In this document: piece by piece, positions 23,804-33,967 of the stretch
Position numbering within the stretch: position 1 is the first letter of the stretch
How the letters are laid out: each line of letters starts with the position of its first letter
Source: Staphylococcus sp. ACRSN
GTDB taxonomy: Bacteria; Bacillota; Bacilli; Staphylococcales; Staphylococcaceae
Reading direction: 5' to 3'
DNA length: 37,732 nt
Assembly: GCF_022346615.1 (NCBI RefSeq)
Contig: NZ_JAKRNS010000016.1
Span: 1-37,732, forward strand
Position numbers and translations under genes: made by a program
The notes under the pieces: generated by a model
Seen by the model: the letters and a program-made list of their open reading frames with translations, nothing else
The model's database searches: none
What the model was told of the DNA's origin: nothing

Positions 23804-24628
23804 TTAAGAAAATTTAGTTAAACTGTTGCCTGTTTCTACCTTAAATTCTTGATTGTATTCATCTACATCAGATAGTCTAACTAAGGAAGTATAATCTTCA
23901 ATCAATCTTTGTTTAACTTCTTTTGATTCTACTAGTACGGATACCCCTTTAACTTGTGCTTTAAACTCATTCATTAAATTCATAACACCGTTTATAGATC
24001 CGCCTGCGCGCATAAAATCATCTACTACAAGGACATTAGAATTTTCTGGTAATGTACGCTTAGACAACACCATTGTTTCTATTTTACGAGAAGAACCAGA
24101 AACATAATTAATCGATACAGTAGAACCTTCAGTTACTTTATTATCTTTGCGGATAACTACTACTGGTAAATTCAGCACATTAGCCACTGCATTCGCAAGT
24201 GAGATACCTTTTGTAGCTATCGTTACTATTGCATCTAATTCTTCATCCATATATATAGTTGCGATTAATTTACCTACGCGATTCAATAGTGTTGGATTTC
24301 CCATTAAATCTGATAAAAATAAATAACCTCCAGGCAACAGACGATCTTTTTCTTGCAATCTACCAATAATGTCTTCAACAACTTCATTAGCTTCTGCTTT
24401 ACTCATTTTCGGCTTGTACGTCACACCACCACTTGCACCTGCAGTTGTAATGACAGTTCCTAGTTTTTCTTTTTGGAAAGTCGTTTTTATAATTTGCACA
24501 TCTTCACTTATTGAAGATTTAGCTTGCTTAAATTTTTGTACGAAATATGTTAATGGTATCAATTTATTTGGGTTATTCATCAAATATTGGGTCATATAAA
24601 CGATACGTTCACTTCTTTTATAACGCAT
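23804..24628 (-). CDS. purR: purine operon repressor PurR
   Basis: Represses purine synthesis genes; PRPP relieves binding in the Gram-positive PurR family, unrelated to E. coli PurR. The 274-residue protein has an N-terminal winged helix domain (about 1-73, starting MRYKRSERIVYMTQYLMNNP) and a C-terminal phosphoribosyltransferase-like domain with the PRPP motif VLVVDDFMRAGGS (about 198-210) and ATKGISLANAVANVL. It lies 17 bases after ispE and 18 before ridA, so all belong to one transcript. No obvious paired PurR box was seen upstream of the operon. Confidence 0.97.
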   Translation of the reverse strand: MRYKRSERIVYMTQYLMNNPNKLIPLTYFVQKFKQAKSSISEDVQIIKTTFQKEKLGTVITTAGASGGVTYKPKMSKAEANEVVEDIIGRLQEKDRLLPGGYLFLSDLMGNPTLLNRVGKLIATIYMDEELDAIVTIATKGISLANAVANVLNLPVVVIRKDNKVTEGSTVSINYVSGSSRKIETMVLSKRTLPENSNVLVVDDFMRAGGSINGVMNLMNEFKAQVKGVSVLVESKEVKQRLIEDYTSLVRLSDVDEYNQEFKVETGNSLTKFS

Positions 24629-24645
24629 TTAGCTCATCCCTTCTC

Positions 24646-25494
24646 CTATCCTAATAATCTTACTAAATACACTTCATTACAACAGCCATTCACGGCATTA
24701 AATACATGCCTTGCTTGGCGTTCTTTTTGCGTAAGTCCATAAATTGTTGGTCCACTGCCACTCATCACTGCGCCATCTGCACCGTTTGTCAGCATATTAC
24801 GCTTTATTTTTAAAATTTCAGGACACACTTTGCTCGAAATAGGCTCCAATTGATTTGAAAGACTACTGCACAATAATTCATAATTCCCTGTGTTTAAAGC
24901 TGCTTTGCAGTCCTCGGTATTGATGGTATGCAATTGATTTAAATCTAATTTTTTAAATATATCTGGCGAAGATATTCCAATATTCGGTTTTGCTACAACA
25001 ACCCATGCAGAAGGAGGCTTGTTTAAAAAATCAATTTTCTCTCCTTTACCCCTACACAATGCAGTTCTACCATAAATACAAAACGGAATATCAGTCCCTA
25101 TCGAAATACCAAGTTCACATAGTTCTTCTAATGGCCTATTTAGTTTATAGAGGCGGTTCATCCCTCTCATCGTCGCTGCAGCATCCGTTGATCCACCTGC
25201 TAATCCAGCTGAAACTGGGATGTTTTTATCTATTGTAATTGTAATACCTTGCTGTAAATTATAGGCTTTTTTCATTAATTCTGCAGCTTTATATGCCAAA
25301 TTCTTACTATTAGAGGGAACATAAGTTTGTTCAACATCAACAACAATCTTGTTGTCTTGTCGCAATTCAAATGACAAGCGATCATTTAAATCTATTGTCG
25401 TCATAATCATTTCAACTTCATGAAAACCATCATCTCTTTTAAAGAGTGTGTCCAACGTCAAATTTATCTTTGCTGGCGCTGTTTCATAGATCAT
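24646..25494 (-). CDS. ispE: 4-diphosphocytidyl-2-C-methyl-D-erythritol kinase homologue
   Basis: A 282-residue GHMP kinase with the N-terminal [12 protein letters not shown] (K9) and the ATP loop [19 protein letters not shown] (93-111), plus the C-terminal [10 protein letters not shown]. By family it phosphorylates CDP-methylerythritol in the MEP pathway. Staphylococci are known to make isoprenoids by the mevalonate route, so the real role here is uncertain. I use the ATG at 25494: an upstream GTG (25512) is in frame, but GAGGGTGG sits between the two, 4-8 bases before the ATG. Confidence 0.92.
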   Translation of the reverse strand: MIYETAPAKINLTLDTLFKRDDGFHEVEMIMTTIDLNDRLSFELRQDNKIVVDVEQTYVPSNSKNLAYKAAELMKKAYNLQQGITITIDKNIPVSAGLAGGSTDAAATMRGMNRLYKLNRPLEELCELGISIGTDIPFCIYGRTALCRGKGEKIDFLNKPPSAWVVVAKPNIGISSPDIFKKLDLNQLHTINTEDCKAALNTGNYELLCSSLSNQLEPISSKVCPEILKIKRNMLTNGADGAVMSGSGPTIYGLTQKERQARHVFNAVNGCCNEVYLVRLLG

Positions 25495-25720
25495 ATGTCC
25501 ACCCTCTTTCACTTACGATATGGTAATACAACGATTTTAACATATTGTTTGTGCAGATTTGCTGGTTTTATTAAAAGTTAAATAAATATGCCGTATACCT
25601 ATCAAAATCACTTCACGTTGATACTCAACTTGTTTAACAAATCATCACTTAACAAAATATTTTACAATATAAAAAATCATACATAAAATTATTTCTATTT
25701 TAGCACATTCATCAATAAAC

Positions 25721-25763
25721 AAAAAAGGTATGCTAACGTCGATAACGTCAACATACCCTTTTC
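25721..25763 (-). terminator. second terminator downstream of veg
   Basis: GGTATG (25727-25732) pairs with CATACC (25752-25757), with an ACGT/ACGT pairing inside. On the minus strand it is followed by CCTTTTTTG, and the opposite side carries TTTTC, so it may also act on the plus strand. Confidence 0.85.
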
Positions 25764-25790
25764 TATATCTCATAAAATTAAAGTATAAAT

Positions 25791-25816
25791 TAAAAAGCCC
25801 GACTATATAGTCAAAC
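25791..25816 (-). terminator. first terminator downstream of veg
   Basis: Minus-strand GTTTGACT pairs with AGTCGGGC (three G-T wobbles) around ATAT, followed by TTTTTA. It lies 22 bases past the veg stop. With the hairpin at 25721-25763 it gives tandem terminators after a gene with two strong promoters. Confidence 0.65.
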
Positions 25817-25837
25817 TTATGCTCATTTACTTTTTAA

Positions 25838-26101
25838 TTAGTGCGCAACTACTTCTTGATGGTTATCTTCTTCAAATGAAACTTGTACGTTTTCTGTTAA
25901 AACGTCAGTGTATGTATAAGACACACGCTCAAAGTTATGTTTATCTTGATCAAGTTCAACAATAAAAACAGATGGGTAAGTTTCTTTCAACACACCACTA
26001 CGCTCAATCGTCTTCTTACGACCACCATTCGCTTTTAGTACAATACGATTTCCTAATTGACAATCAAGAGTGTTTTTGATGTCTCCAATAGATTTTGACA
26101 T
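25838..26101 (-). CDS. veg: Veg family protein (biofilm/regulatory factor)
   Basis: An 87-residue protein with the family core [20 protein letters not shown] and [16 protein letters not shown], an SH3-like small beta protein. In Bacillus Veg is abundant, made from a very strong vegetative promoter, and is reported to influence biofilm genes. The role in staphylococci is less clear. The ATG is preceded by GAGGTGGAG. It is monocistronic with tandem promoters upstream and tandem terminators downstream, a sign of high expression. The yabG gene between veg and rsmA in Bacillus is absent. Confidence 0.95.
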   Translation of the reverse strand: MSKSIGDIKNTLDCQLGNRIVLKANGGRKKTIERSGVLKETYPSVFIVELDQDKHNFERVSYTYTDVLTENVQVSFEEDNHQEVVAH

Positions 26102-26126
26102 ATTGCTCCACCTCGCTACAAGTTGT

Positions 26127-26156
26127 ATAATAACACAAAATGCGCTAATTTGTCAA
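26127..26156 (-). promoter_or_regulatory. veg: veg promoter P2
   Basis: Perfect TTGACA (26151-26156) and TATTAT (26127-26132) on the minus strand with 18-base spacing, about 26 bases from the veg start codon. Confidence 0.8.
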
Positions 26157-26167
26157 ATAAAATATCA

Positions 26168-26196
26168 ATTTTAGCAAGGTGAAGCCTACTTGTCAA
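26168..26196 (-). promoter_or_regulatory. veg: veg promoter P1
   Basis: Perfect TTGACA (26191-26196) and TAAAAT (26168-26173) on the minus strand with 17-base spacing. It starts immediately after the rsmA stop. The two -35 boxes are 40 bases apart. Confidence 0.8.
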
Positions 26197-26200
26197 TAAT

Positions 26201-27091
26201 TTAAAATTCTAATTCTGAGAAATTTTTCAAACTATTATATAAATCTGCATATTCTTTTATAGTGAGTGTTTCACCACGTCTTCTCGGGTCAATATCACTC
26301 GCCTCTAACCATTCTGTGATTACTTGCTTATGCGCCTTTCCATTTTCAAATAAACTCTGGTAATTATTATTTATTGTTTTACGACGTTGACCAAATGCAG
26401 CTTTTGTCATTTTGAAAAATCTTTCTTCATCATCCACTTCAACAAGTGGTGTGTTTCGTTGCATTAATTTTACAACAATAGAATCGACATTGGGTGGTGG
26501 TAGGAATACAGATTTCGGCACAGTTAATACGTTGCTTGTCTCAGTATAGTATTGTGCAACGATAGATAAAGAACCATAAGCTTTAGTACCAACTTTGGCA
26601 TTTAATCTTTCTCCTACTTCTTTTTGCATCATAACAACATAGCCATTGATTGGTAGTGACTGTTGCATTAAATTCAGCAATATTGGCGTAGTGATATAGT
26701 ACGGTAAATTGGCAACTACCATGATTTTTTTACAGTCTGATAAATGCGTTTCAACGTAATGCGCTACATCTGCTTTCAATATATCTTCGTTAATAACTGT
26801 TACATTATCATAAGGTGATAATGTATCTGCTAATACAGGTATAAGACGTTGATCAATTTCAAAAGCCATTACTCTCTTAGCATGCTTCGCTAATTGTTCT
26901 GTTAACGATCCCATACCAGGACCAATTTCTATCACACCTGTTTCATCATCAATGTCACTCGCATCAATAATATTATGAATGATATTTACATCAATTAAAA
27001 AGTTTTGACCTAAACTCTTTTTAAAATTAAATCCATAATGATTTAATAATTCCTTTGTTCGTGAAGGTGTTGCAATATCTTTATGAGTCAC
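26201..27091 (-). CDS. rsmA: 16S rRNA m6,2A1518/1519 dimethyltransferase
   Basis: Dimethylates two adjacent adenines near the 3' end of 16S rRNA (KsgA); loss gives kasugamycin resistance. The 296-residue protein has [14 protein letters not shown] (24-37), the SAM motif [14 protein letters not shown] (54-67), the acidic FEID, and the N6-methyltransferase motif NLPYYIT (128-134). The start is GTG (27089-27091), directly after the rnmV stop codon, with AAGGAAGTG upstream. rnmV and rsmA share a transcript. No terminator is visible before the veg promoters. Erm methyltransferases share the fold; the C-terminal [12 protein letters not shown] region supports RsmA. Confidence 0.97.
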   Translation of the reverse strand: MTHKDIATPSRTKELLNHYGFNFKKSLGQNFLIDVNIIHNIIDASDIDDETGVIEIGPGMGSLTEQLAKHAKRVMAFEIDQRLIPVLADTLSPYDNVTVINEDILKADVAHYVETHLSDCKKIMVVANLPYYITTPILLNLMQQSLPINGYVVMMQKEVGERLNAKVGTKAYGSLSIVAQYYTETSNVLTVPKSVFLPPPNVDSIVVKLMQRNTPLVEVDDEERFFKMTKAAFGQRRKTINNNYQSLFENGKAHKQVITEWLEASDIDPRRRGETLTIKEYADLYNSLKNFSELEF

Positions 27092-27643
27092 CTATGAATC
27101 ACTTCCTTCTTCATCATTTAATGCAGCTCTAACATCTTTCTCTGTATAACCAAATGCATTAAGTTTATTGACTAATTGCTTACCATTTGAATGACCAATG
27201 TGCAACTTTCTGCCTAAAATTTCTCTTTTCCTTCTAGCGTCTGGTCCTATGATTAACCCTAAATCGATTAATACATTTTTATTTATCGATTCATGTCCTT
27301 CTTCAAATGGTGTACTTACATTTATTAGTGCTTCCTTTATATCTTCTATATGTGCATGTTCTACGCCAATTTTACCACGTTTATTCTTCGCTTTTTCTTT
27401 ATCAATATAAGCGTGTTTTACACCCGGTACGTGCTTTTGAATTGTTGTTCTTATTTTATCACCTGGGAAATCAGGGTCTGTTAACACGATGACGCCACGT
27501 GTATCATATGCCTGGGCTATAACCTTTAATGTTTGCTGATTAATTGCACTACCATTTGTTTCAATTGTGTCACAATCAACCGCTCTTTTTACTCTCTCGG
27601 TATCATCTCTACCTTCTACTACAATAAATTCATTAATTTTCAA
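27092..27643 (-). CDS. rnmV: ribonuclease M5
   Basis: Cuts 5S rRNA precursors to maturity in Firmicutes. The 183-residue protein has the N-terminal Toprim domain with IVVEGRDDTERVKR (E10) and LTDPDFPGDKIR (D56 and D58), and a C-terminal half with GPDARRKREILGRKL. The start is TTG (27641-27643), with AAAGGTG 8 bases upstream. It abuts rsmA with no gap. Its substrate, 5S rRNA, is encoded at both ends of this window. Confidence 0.96.
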   Translation of the reverse strand: MKINEFIVVEGRDDTERVKRAVDCDTIETNGSAINQQTLKVIAQAYDTRGVIVLTDPDFPGDKIRTTIQKHVPGVKHAYIDKEKAKNKRGKIGVEHAHIEDIKEALINVSTPFEEGHESINKNVLIDLGLIIGPDARRKREILGRKLHIGHSNGKQLVNKLNAFGYTEKDVRAALNDEEGSDS

Positions 27644-27692
27644 TTATAGTTCACCTTTCATCACTTTACTTACCTTTTATTATCCATAATAT

Positions 27693-27773
27693 AAAAAAGA
27701 CGTCGGTATCATTTATGGTTGTTAGTTAGTATTCTCAATAAGAACTAAGCCATAATTTAGACCGACATCTTTT
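27693..27773 (-). terminator. extended hairpin terminator of tatD
   Basis: An 81-nt imperfect hairpin. The outer stem pairs AAAAGATGTCGGT with ACCGACGTCTTTT on the minus strand, and the inner stem pairs TTATGG with CCATAA and TTAGTT with AACTAA. It ends in a run of six Ts. Far longer than a standard terminator, it begins 10 bases past the tatD stop. Confidence 0.85.
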
Positions 27774-27782
27774 GTAATTTCT

Positions 27783-28556
27783 TTATGCTTTTAAGTTAAA
27801 TAATCTTTCAGCATTTTCAGTTGTTTGACGGCAAACTTCATCATAACTCACACCACGTAATTCAGCAATTTGCTCAGCTACTAATGTTACACGTTCTGGC
27901 TCATTTCTCTTACCTCTATATGGGTGTGGTGATAAGAACGGCGCATCTGTTTCTACTAACAACTTGTCGAATGGAACATGCTTTGCAACCTCTTTAGGTT
28001 GTTTAGCATTTTTAAATGTAACTGGACCACCAAGAGACACATAGAAATTTAATTTATTGATTATTTCATCTGCTATTTCTGTAGAACCACTAAAACTATG
28101 CATAATTCCGCCAATTTCTTCGGCATGTTCTTCTTTCAATATATCTACACAATCTTGTGTCGCATCTCTATTGTGAATGATTATTGGTAATTTCACACGC
28201 TTAGCTAAAGCAATTTGTTTTCTAAATAGTTCCTTTTGAACGTCTTTAGGGGATTTATCCCAATGATAATCTAGACCCATTTCACCAATACCAATAATTT
28301 TTGGATGTTCTGACAGTTTCTCAATCCATTCCAAACGTTCATCTGTACAATCAATAGCATCTACAGGATGCCATCCGATAATACCATAGATAAATTCATA
28401 CTTATCTATAAGTACCATCGTACGCTCAATTGTTGGCGTATCAAAGCCAACAACAAACATACGATCAACACCATTATTTCTTGCGCGCTCTATAACCGCT
28501 TCTAAATCTTCATCATATTGCTCTGCATTTAAATGAACATGTGTATCGATTAACAT
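27783..28556 (-). CDS. tatD: TatD family metal-dependent DNase
   Basis: A TIM-barrel amidohydrolase-like nuclease with 3'-5' exonuclease activity reported in the family. The 257-residue protein has the metal ligands in DTHVHL (H6, H8), GEMGLDYHW with the glutamate, IIHNRDA, GIMHSFSG, and ETDAPFLSPHPYRGKRNEP near the C-terminus. It starts 26 bases after metG and is presumably cotranscribed with it, as in Bacillus where it is named yabD. The exact cellular substrate is not known. Confidence 0.95.
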   Translation of the reverse strand: MLIDTHVHLNAEQYDEDLEAVIERARNNGVDRMFVVGFDTPTIERTMVLIDKYEFIYGIIGWHPVDAIDCTDERLEWIEKLSEHPKIIGIGEMGLDYHWDKSPKDVQKELFRKQIALAKRVKLPIIIHNRDATQDCVDILKEEHAEEIGGIMHSFSGSTEIADEIINKLNFYVSLGGPVTFKNAKQPKEVAKHVPFDKLLVETDAPFLSPHPYRGKRNEPERVTLVAEQIAELRGVSYDEVCRQTTENAERLFNLKA

Positions 28557-28582
28557 ATTTAACGACGCTCCTTAGTTCATAA

Positions 28583-30892
<2,310 letters not shown>

Positions 30893-31726
30893 TCAAACTT
30901 CATGATATGAATTATAAACATCACCTGTTTTCAAATTTCTCGTTTCTGCTACTTGCTTAATTGCTGCTTTTGGTTTCATACCTTGTTGAATATGATAATC
31001 TACATGTTCTATTATCGTCATTTCTTCATACCAAGATGTATCGACAATTGCCACTTTACCTTCAATTAGTAATACAAATTCACCTTTAATTGTGATTTCA
31101 TCTTCATTGAATTGCCTTAATAATTCATCTACATTCTCTGTGATAATTTCTTCGAATTTCTTCGTAAGTTCTCTACCAATAGATACGCGACGCTCAGCAT
31201 CAATTTTAGAAATCGTCTTTAATGTATCTTTTATTCTATGAGGAGATTCATAAATAATTAATGTACTATTTTCATACATACGTTGTTGTAGCATTTCAGA
31301 TTTTTGCTTTTCTTTTCGTGGCAAAAAACCCAAAAATGTGTAAGTAAATGAAGGTAATCCACTTGCCATAAGTGCTGTTAAACCTGCGTTTGGACCAGGT
31401 ACTGTTTCAACTCTCAATTCTTGGTTTCGTGCCTCCACAACTAATTCGTAACCTGGATCACTAATCAACGGTAAACCTGCATCTGATACTAATGCGATAT
31501 CTAAACCTTGCTTTAATTGTTCAATTAAATACGATGTTTGTTGATCTTTATTATGATCATGATATGATTTTAGCGGCGTTTGTATTTCATAATGCGCACA
31601 TAATTTTTTAGTAATACGTGTATCTTCACAAGCGATTAAATCTACTTGCTTCAATGTTTCGACCGCTCTATATGTGATATCTGCTAAATTTCCAATCGGT
31701 GTTCCTACTAAATATAATGTCGCCAT
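30893..31726 (-). CDS. rsmI: 16S rRNA (cytidine1402-2'-O)-methyltransferase
   Basis: Methylates the ribose of C1402 in 16S rRNA. The 277-residue tetrapyrrole-methylase-fold protein begins LYLVGTPIGNLADITYRAVE and has the SAM-site motif ALVSDAGLPLISDPGYELV, VPGPNAGLTALMASGLPSF, and FVLLIEGK. The ATG overlaps no gene but starts 3 bases after the GIY-YIG gene stop. It corresponds to yabC in Bacillus. No terminator is obvious downstream. Confidence 0.96.
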   Translation of the reverse strand: MATLYLVGTPIGNLADITYRAVETLKQVDLIACEDTRITKKLCAHYEIQTPLKSYHDHNKDQQTSYLIEQLKQGLDIALVSDAGLPLISDPGYELVVEARNQELRVETVPGPNAGLTALMASGLPSFTYTFLGFLPRKEKQKSEMLQQRMYENSTLIIYESPHRIKDTLKTISKIDAERRVSIGRELTKKFEEIITENVDELLRQFNEDEITIKGEFVLLIEGKVAIVDTSWYEEMTIIEHVDYHIQQGMKPKAAIKQVAETRNLKTGDVYNSYHEV

Positions 31727-31729
31727 CTT

Positions 31730-31978
31730 TTACCCTCCACGAATTAAGTCTAATTTTTTATTTCTCGTAAATGTCTTGATTTCATATTCCCTTTTTAACG
31801 CTTCTGATTTACTATCGAACACTTCTTGATAAACTAATTCCACTGGTCTTCTGACTTTTGTATATTTTGCTCCTTGACCATTATTATGTTTTGCGACTCT
31901 TTGCTCAACATTTTTAGCATATCCTGTATATAAACTACCGTCCTTACATCTCACGATATAAATATAATGTCTATCCAT
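31730..31978 (-). CDS. GIY-YIG domain protein (YazA/UPF0213)
   Basis: An 82-residue single-domain protein of the GIY-YIG superfamily: YIYIVRCKDGSLYTGYAKNV carries the two hallmark tyrosine segments, followed by the conserved Arg in VEQRVAKHN and a Glu in EALKREYEIK. Members are structurally nuclease-like; function of this small group is not established to my knowledge. It overlaps the upstream methyltransferase gene by 8 bases and is 3 bases from rsmI, so the three are one translational unit, as in Bacillus (yabB-yazA-yabC). Confidence 0.93.
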   Translation of the reverse strand: MDRHYIYIVRCKDGSLYTGYAKNVEQRVAKHNNGQGAKYTKVRRPVELVYQEVFDSKSEALKREYEIKTFTRNKKLDLIRGG

Positions 31979-32696
31979 AATAAATTTCTCTCATTTCTTG
32001 ACTATATGTCCCATCTTTTTGATATATGTAAAATGGTGGTTGAATATCTAATCCTTGATTTCCACCTTTTCTGCCTTCTACTACAATTGTATTGGCCACT
32101 TTACCTTCTTTACTATACACAAAATATAATTTTTTCGGTTCAATTTGAAATGCACGCATTTGGCTTAGTACATCCATTAATCTATCAGCCCGATGTACCA
32201 TCATTAATCGGCCACCTTGTTTTAATAAATGTCTTGCAGCGTAACAACAATCTTCAAGTGTACACATGATTTCGTGTCGTGCAATCTTATGGGCATCTTT
32301 TTGATGTTGATGTTGTTGATTCACTTTAAAATATGGTGGGTTACATGTTACAAGGCTATACTGTGCTGGTTTAAATGTCTTATGTGCACATTTCAAATCC
32401 ATATGATGCATTGTAATTCGCTTATCTAATTGGTTCAGAATTAAACTTCTTCTCGCCATATCCACTAGTTGTTCTTGAATTTCTACGCCTTCAATGTGTT
32501 GTTTTCCTTTACCCGATAATAATAAAGGAATTACACCATTGCCTGTACATATATCTAATATTTGATCGTTTTTTTTCACTTTTGTAAAATGAGCAAGTAG
32601 TAGTGCATCTGTAGAAAATGAAAAAACATCATCATTTTGTATAATCTTTAAATTCTCTTTAATTAAGCAATCTAATCTTTCTCCATCTTTCAACAT
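31971..32696 (-). CDS. TrmN6-like tRNA1(Val) adenine-N6 methyltransferase
   Basis: A 241-residue SAM-dependent methyltransferase with the SAM motif LDICTGNGVIPLLL and the N6-adenine motif TCNPPYFK. By family it modifies adenine in tRNA-Val; YabB is the Bacillus counterpart. I use the ATG at 32696: an in-frame TTG at 32711 lies inside the Shine-Dalgarno GGAGG (32705-32709), which is 8 bases from the ATG. The ribosome binding site is immediately preceded by the T-run of an intrinsic terminator, so expression must depend on readthrough. Confidence 0.92.
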   Translation of the reverse strand: MLKDGERLDCLIKENLKIIQNDDVFSFSTDALLLAHFTKVKKNDQILDICTGNGVIPLLLSGKGKQHIEGVEIQEQLVDMARRSLILNQLDKRITMHHMDLKCAHKTFKPAQYSLVTCNPPYFKVNQQHQHQKDAHKIARHEIMCTLEDCCYAARHLLKQGGRLMMVHRADRLMDVLSQMRAFQIEPKKLYFVYSKEGKVANTIVVEGRKGGNQGLDIQPPFYIYQKDGTYSQEMREIYYG

Positions 32697-32709
32697 CCTT
32701 ATTACCTCC

Positions 32710-32764
32710 AAAAAAAAAGGATCAGATGGCGATGCTTATTCAGCCTATCGCTACACCTCATCCT
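32710..32764 (-). terminator. terminator or attenuator directly before the TrmN6-like gene
   Basis: Minus-strand hairpin: AGGAT/ATCCT at the base, GGTG/CATC, then GCGAT/ATCGC and GCT/AGC around GAATA, followed by nine Ts (complement of 32710-32718). It ends one base from the GGAGG of the next gene and 14 bases from its start codon. No promoter fits between, so it acts either as the yabA terminator with partial readthrough or as an attenuator. Confidence 0.88.
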
Positions 32765-32803
32765 CTTGACCACCTATAAATTCAATAAGTGCACATTCAT
32801 TTA

Positions 32804-33145
32804 CTATTCACTTAATACCTCTAAACAAAATAGACAATCATCGCCTTTTCTATGTTTTCCAAACAATTCACCATTACAAATATGGAATCCTTCTTTATAT
32901 AACATAGCCAGATTATCTTTACTTCTAAGTGGCTTTTTCACTTGTCCTTTTTGATTATTTTCAATTTTTTTAGGTGCTTCTTCTTTATCCATTAATGTTT
33001 TTAAATTTTCATTTTCAACTTGCAAAGCAACATTTTCTTCAATTAATTCAACTGTAAGATTTTTCAAATTATACATATCATTATTAATCTGATTAATGTT
33101 CGACTCTAAATGAGCAAGTTTTTCAAATATTTCATTTCGATTCAA
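32804..33145 (-). CDS. yabA: replication initiation control protein YabA
   Basis: Negatively controls DNA replication initiation by binding DnaA and the DnaN clamp. The 113-residue protein has an N-terminal coiled coil (about 1-55) for tetramerisation, a linker, and a C-terminal zinc-binding domain with H88, C90 and C104, C107 (HICNGE ... DDCLFC). The start is TTG (33143-33145), with AGGAGG 11 bases upstream, a little far; the Shine-Dalgarno overlaps the ricT stop. It fits the family length. It is followed by a strong hairpin terminator. Confidence 0.95.
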   Translation of the reverse strand: MNRNEIFEKLAHLESNINQINNDMYNLKNLTVELIEENVALQVENENLKTLMDKEEAPKKIENNQKGQVKKPLRSKDNLAMLYKEGFHICNGELFGKHRKGDDCLFCLEVLSE

Positions 33146-33160
33146 CTTGTTTAAAGCCTC

Positions 33161-33964
33161 CTAATTTAACGCTTCTAATTCTTCCATTTTATATTCTAGT
33201 GGTTGTTCTAAACCGTCCACTTTGATTTGCATAGAGATATCTAGAATATTTAAGCCTATGACTTTACCATTTCCTTCTGGTGTTTCAATTTGATCACCAA
33301 CATCCGGTAACTGGGCACGTGCTTCCTCATAATAATCATTTTCATATTTCAAGCAACACATTAAACGGCCACAAGCGCCTGAAATTTTAGTTGGATTTAA
33401 TGATAAATTTTGATCTTTCGCCATTTTGATAGAAACTGGTTCGAAATCACCTAAAAATGTTGAGCAACATAAAGAACGTCCACATGGCCCTATACCACCC
33501 AATAATTTTGCTTCATCTCTAACACCTATTTGTCTCAATTCAATACGCGTTTTTAATTTTTGCGCTAATGCTTTTACTAATTTTCTAAAGTCCACTCGGT
33601 CGTCAGAAGTAAAATTAAAAATAACTTTGGATTTATCCAATGTATATTCGCAATTTACAAGCCTCATATCTAAAGACTGTTGTTGGATAGTATCTTTACA
33701 CAATTCAAATGCTTCATTGGCATCTTGTTCATTTTTTTCATATTTTAATAAATCTTCTTCTGTTGCAAGTCGTATAATTTCTTTTAGCGGTAATGTCACA
33801 TCTTCATCTGCAACATTCAAAGGTTCATACTTCACTCTTCCCATTTCTGTGCCACGTTTCGAATCCACAACTACCCAATTACCCACACGTAAATCGAATT
33901 GCTGCGGTGAATAATATTCCATCTTACCTGACTTTTGAAATTCAATCCCCACTACATTTTGCAT
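33161..33964 (-). CDS. ricT: RicT (YaaT), PSP1-domain protein
   Basis: Subunit of the RicA-RicF-RicT complex, reported to act with RNase Y in mRNA processing. The 267-residue protein has the PSP1 core (IVGIEFQKSGKMEYYSP) and six cysteines in two groups: GPCGRSLCC (C161, C166, C167) and GACGRLMCC (C198, C203, C204), which bind an iron-sulfur cluster in this family. It follows holB by 3 bases and precedes yabA, matching the Bacillus order holB-yaaT-yabA. Confidence 0.95.
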   Translation of the reverse strand: MQNVVGIEFQKSGKMEYYSPQQFDLRVGNWVVVDSKRGTEMGRVKYEPLNVADEDVTLPLKEIIRLATEEDLLKYEKNEQDANEAFELCKDTIQQQSLDMRLVNCEYTLDKSKVIFNFTSDDRVDFRKLVKALAQKLKTRIELRQIGVRDEAKLLGGIGPCGRSLCCSTFLGDFEPVSIKMAKDQNLSLNPTKISGACGRLMCCLKYENDYYEEARAQLPDVGDQIETPEGNGKVIGLNILDISMQIKVDGLEQPLEYKMEELEALN

Positions 33965-33967
33965 TCC

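Larger units (their letters stand above)
25495..25837. other. non-coding gap between veg and ispE
   Basis: This 343-base A/T-rich gap contains two terminators after veg and the ispE leader. TGTTAAAAT on the minus strand (25534-25542) resembles an extended -10 element for ispE. In Bacillus sspF, a small spore protein gene, occupies this place as I remember; nothing like it is visible here. Confidence 0.5.

Noticed and set aside
23786..23830. SigB promoter upstream of ridA-spoVG
   Set aside because: GTTTAA is present near the end of purR, but no GGGTAT-like -10 box follows at 12-15 bases. A SigB promoter could lie further inside purR.
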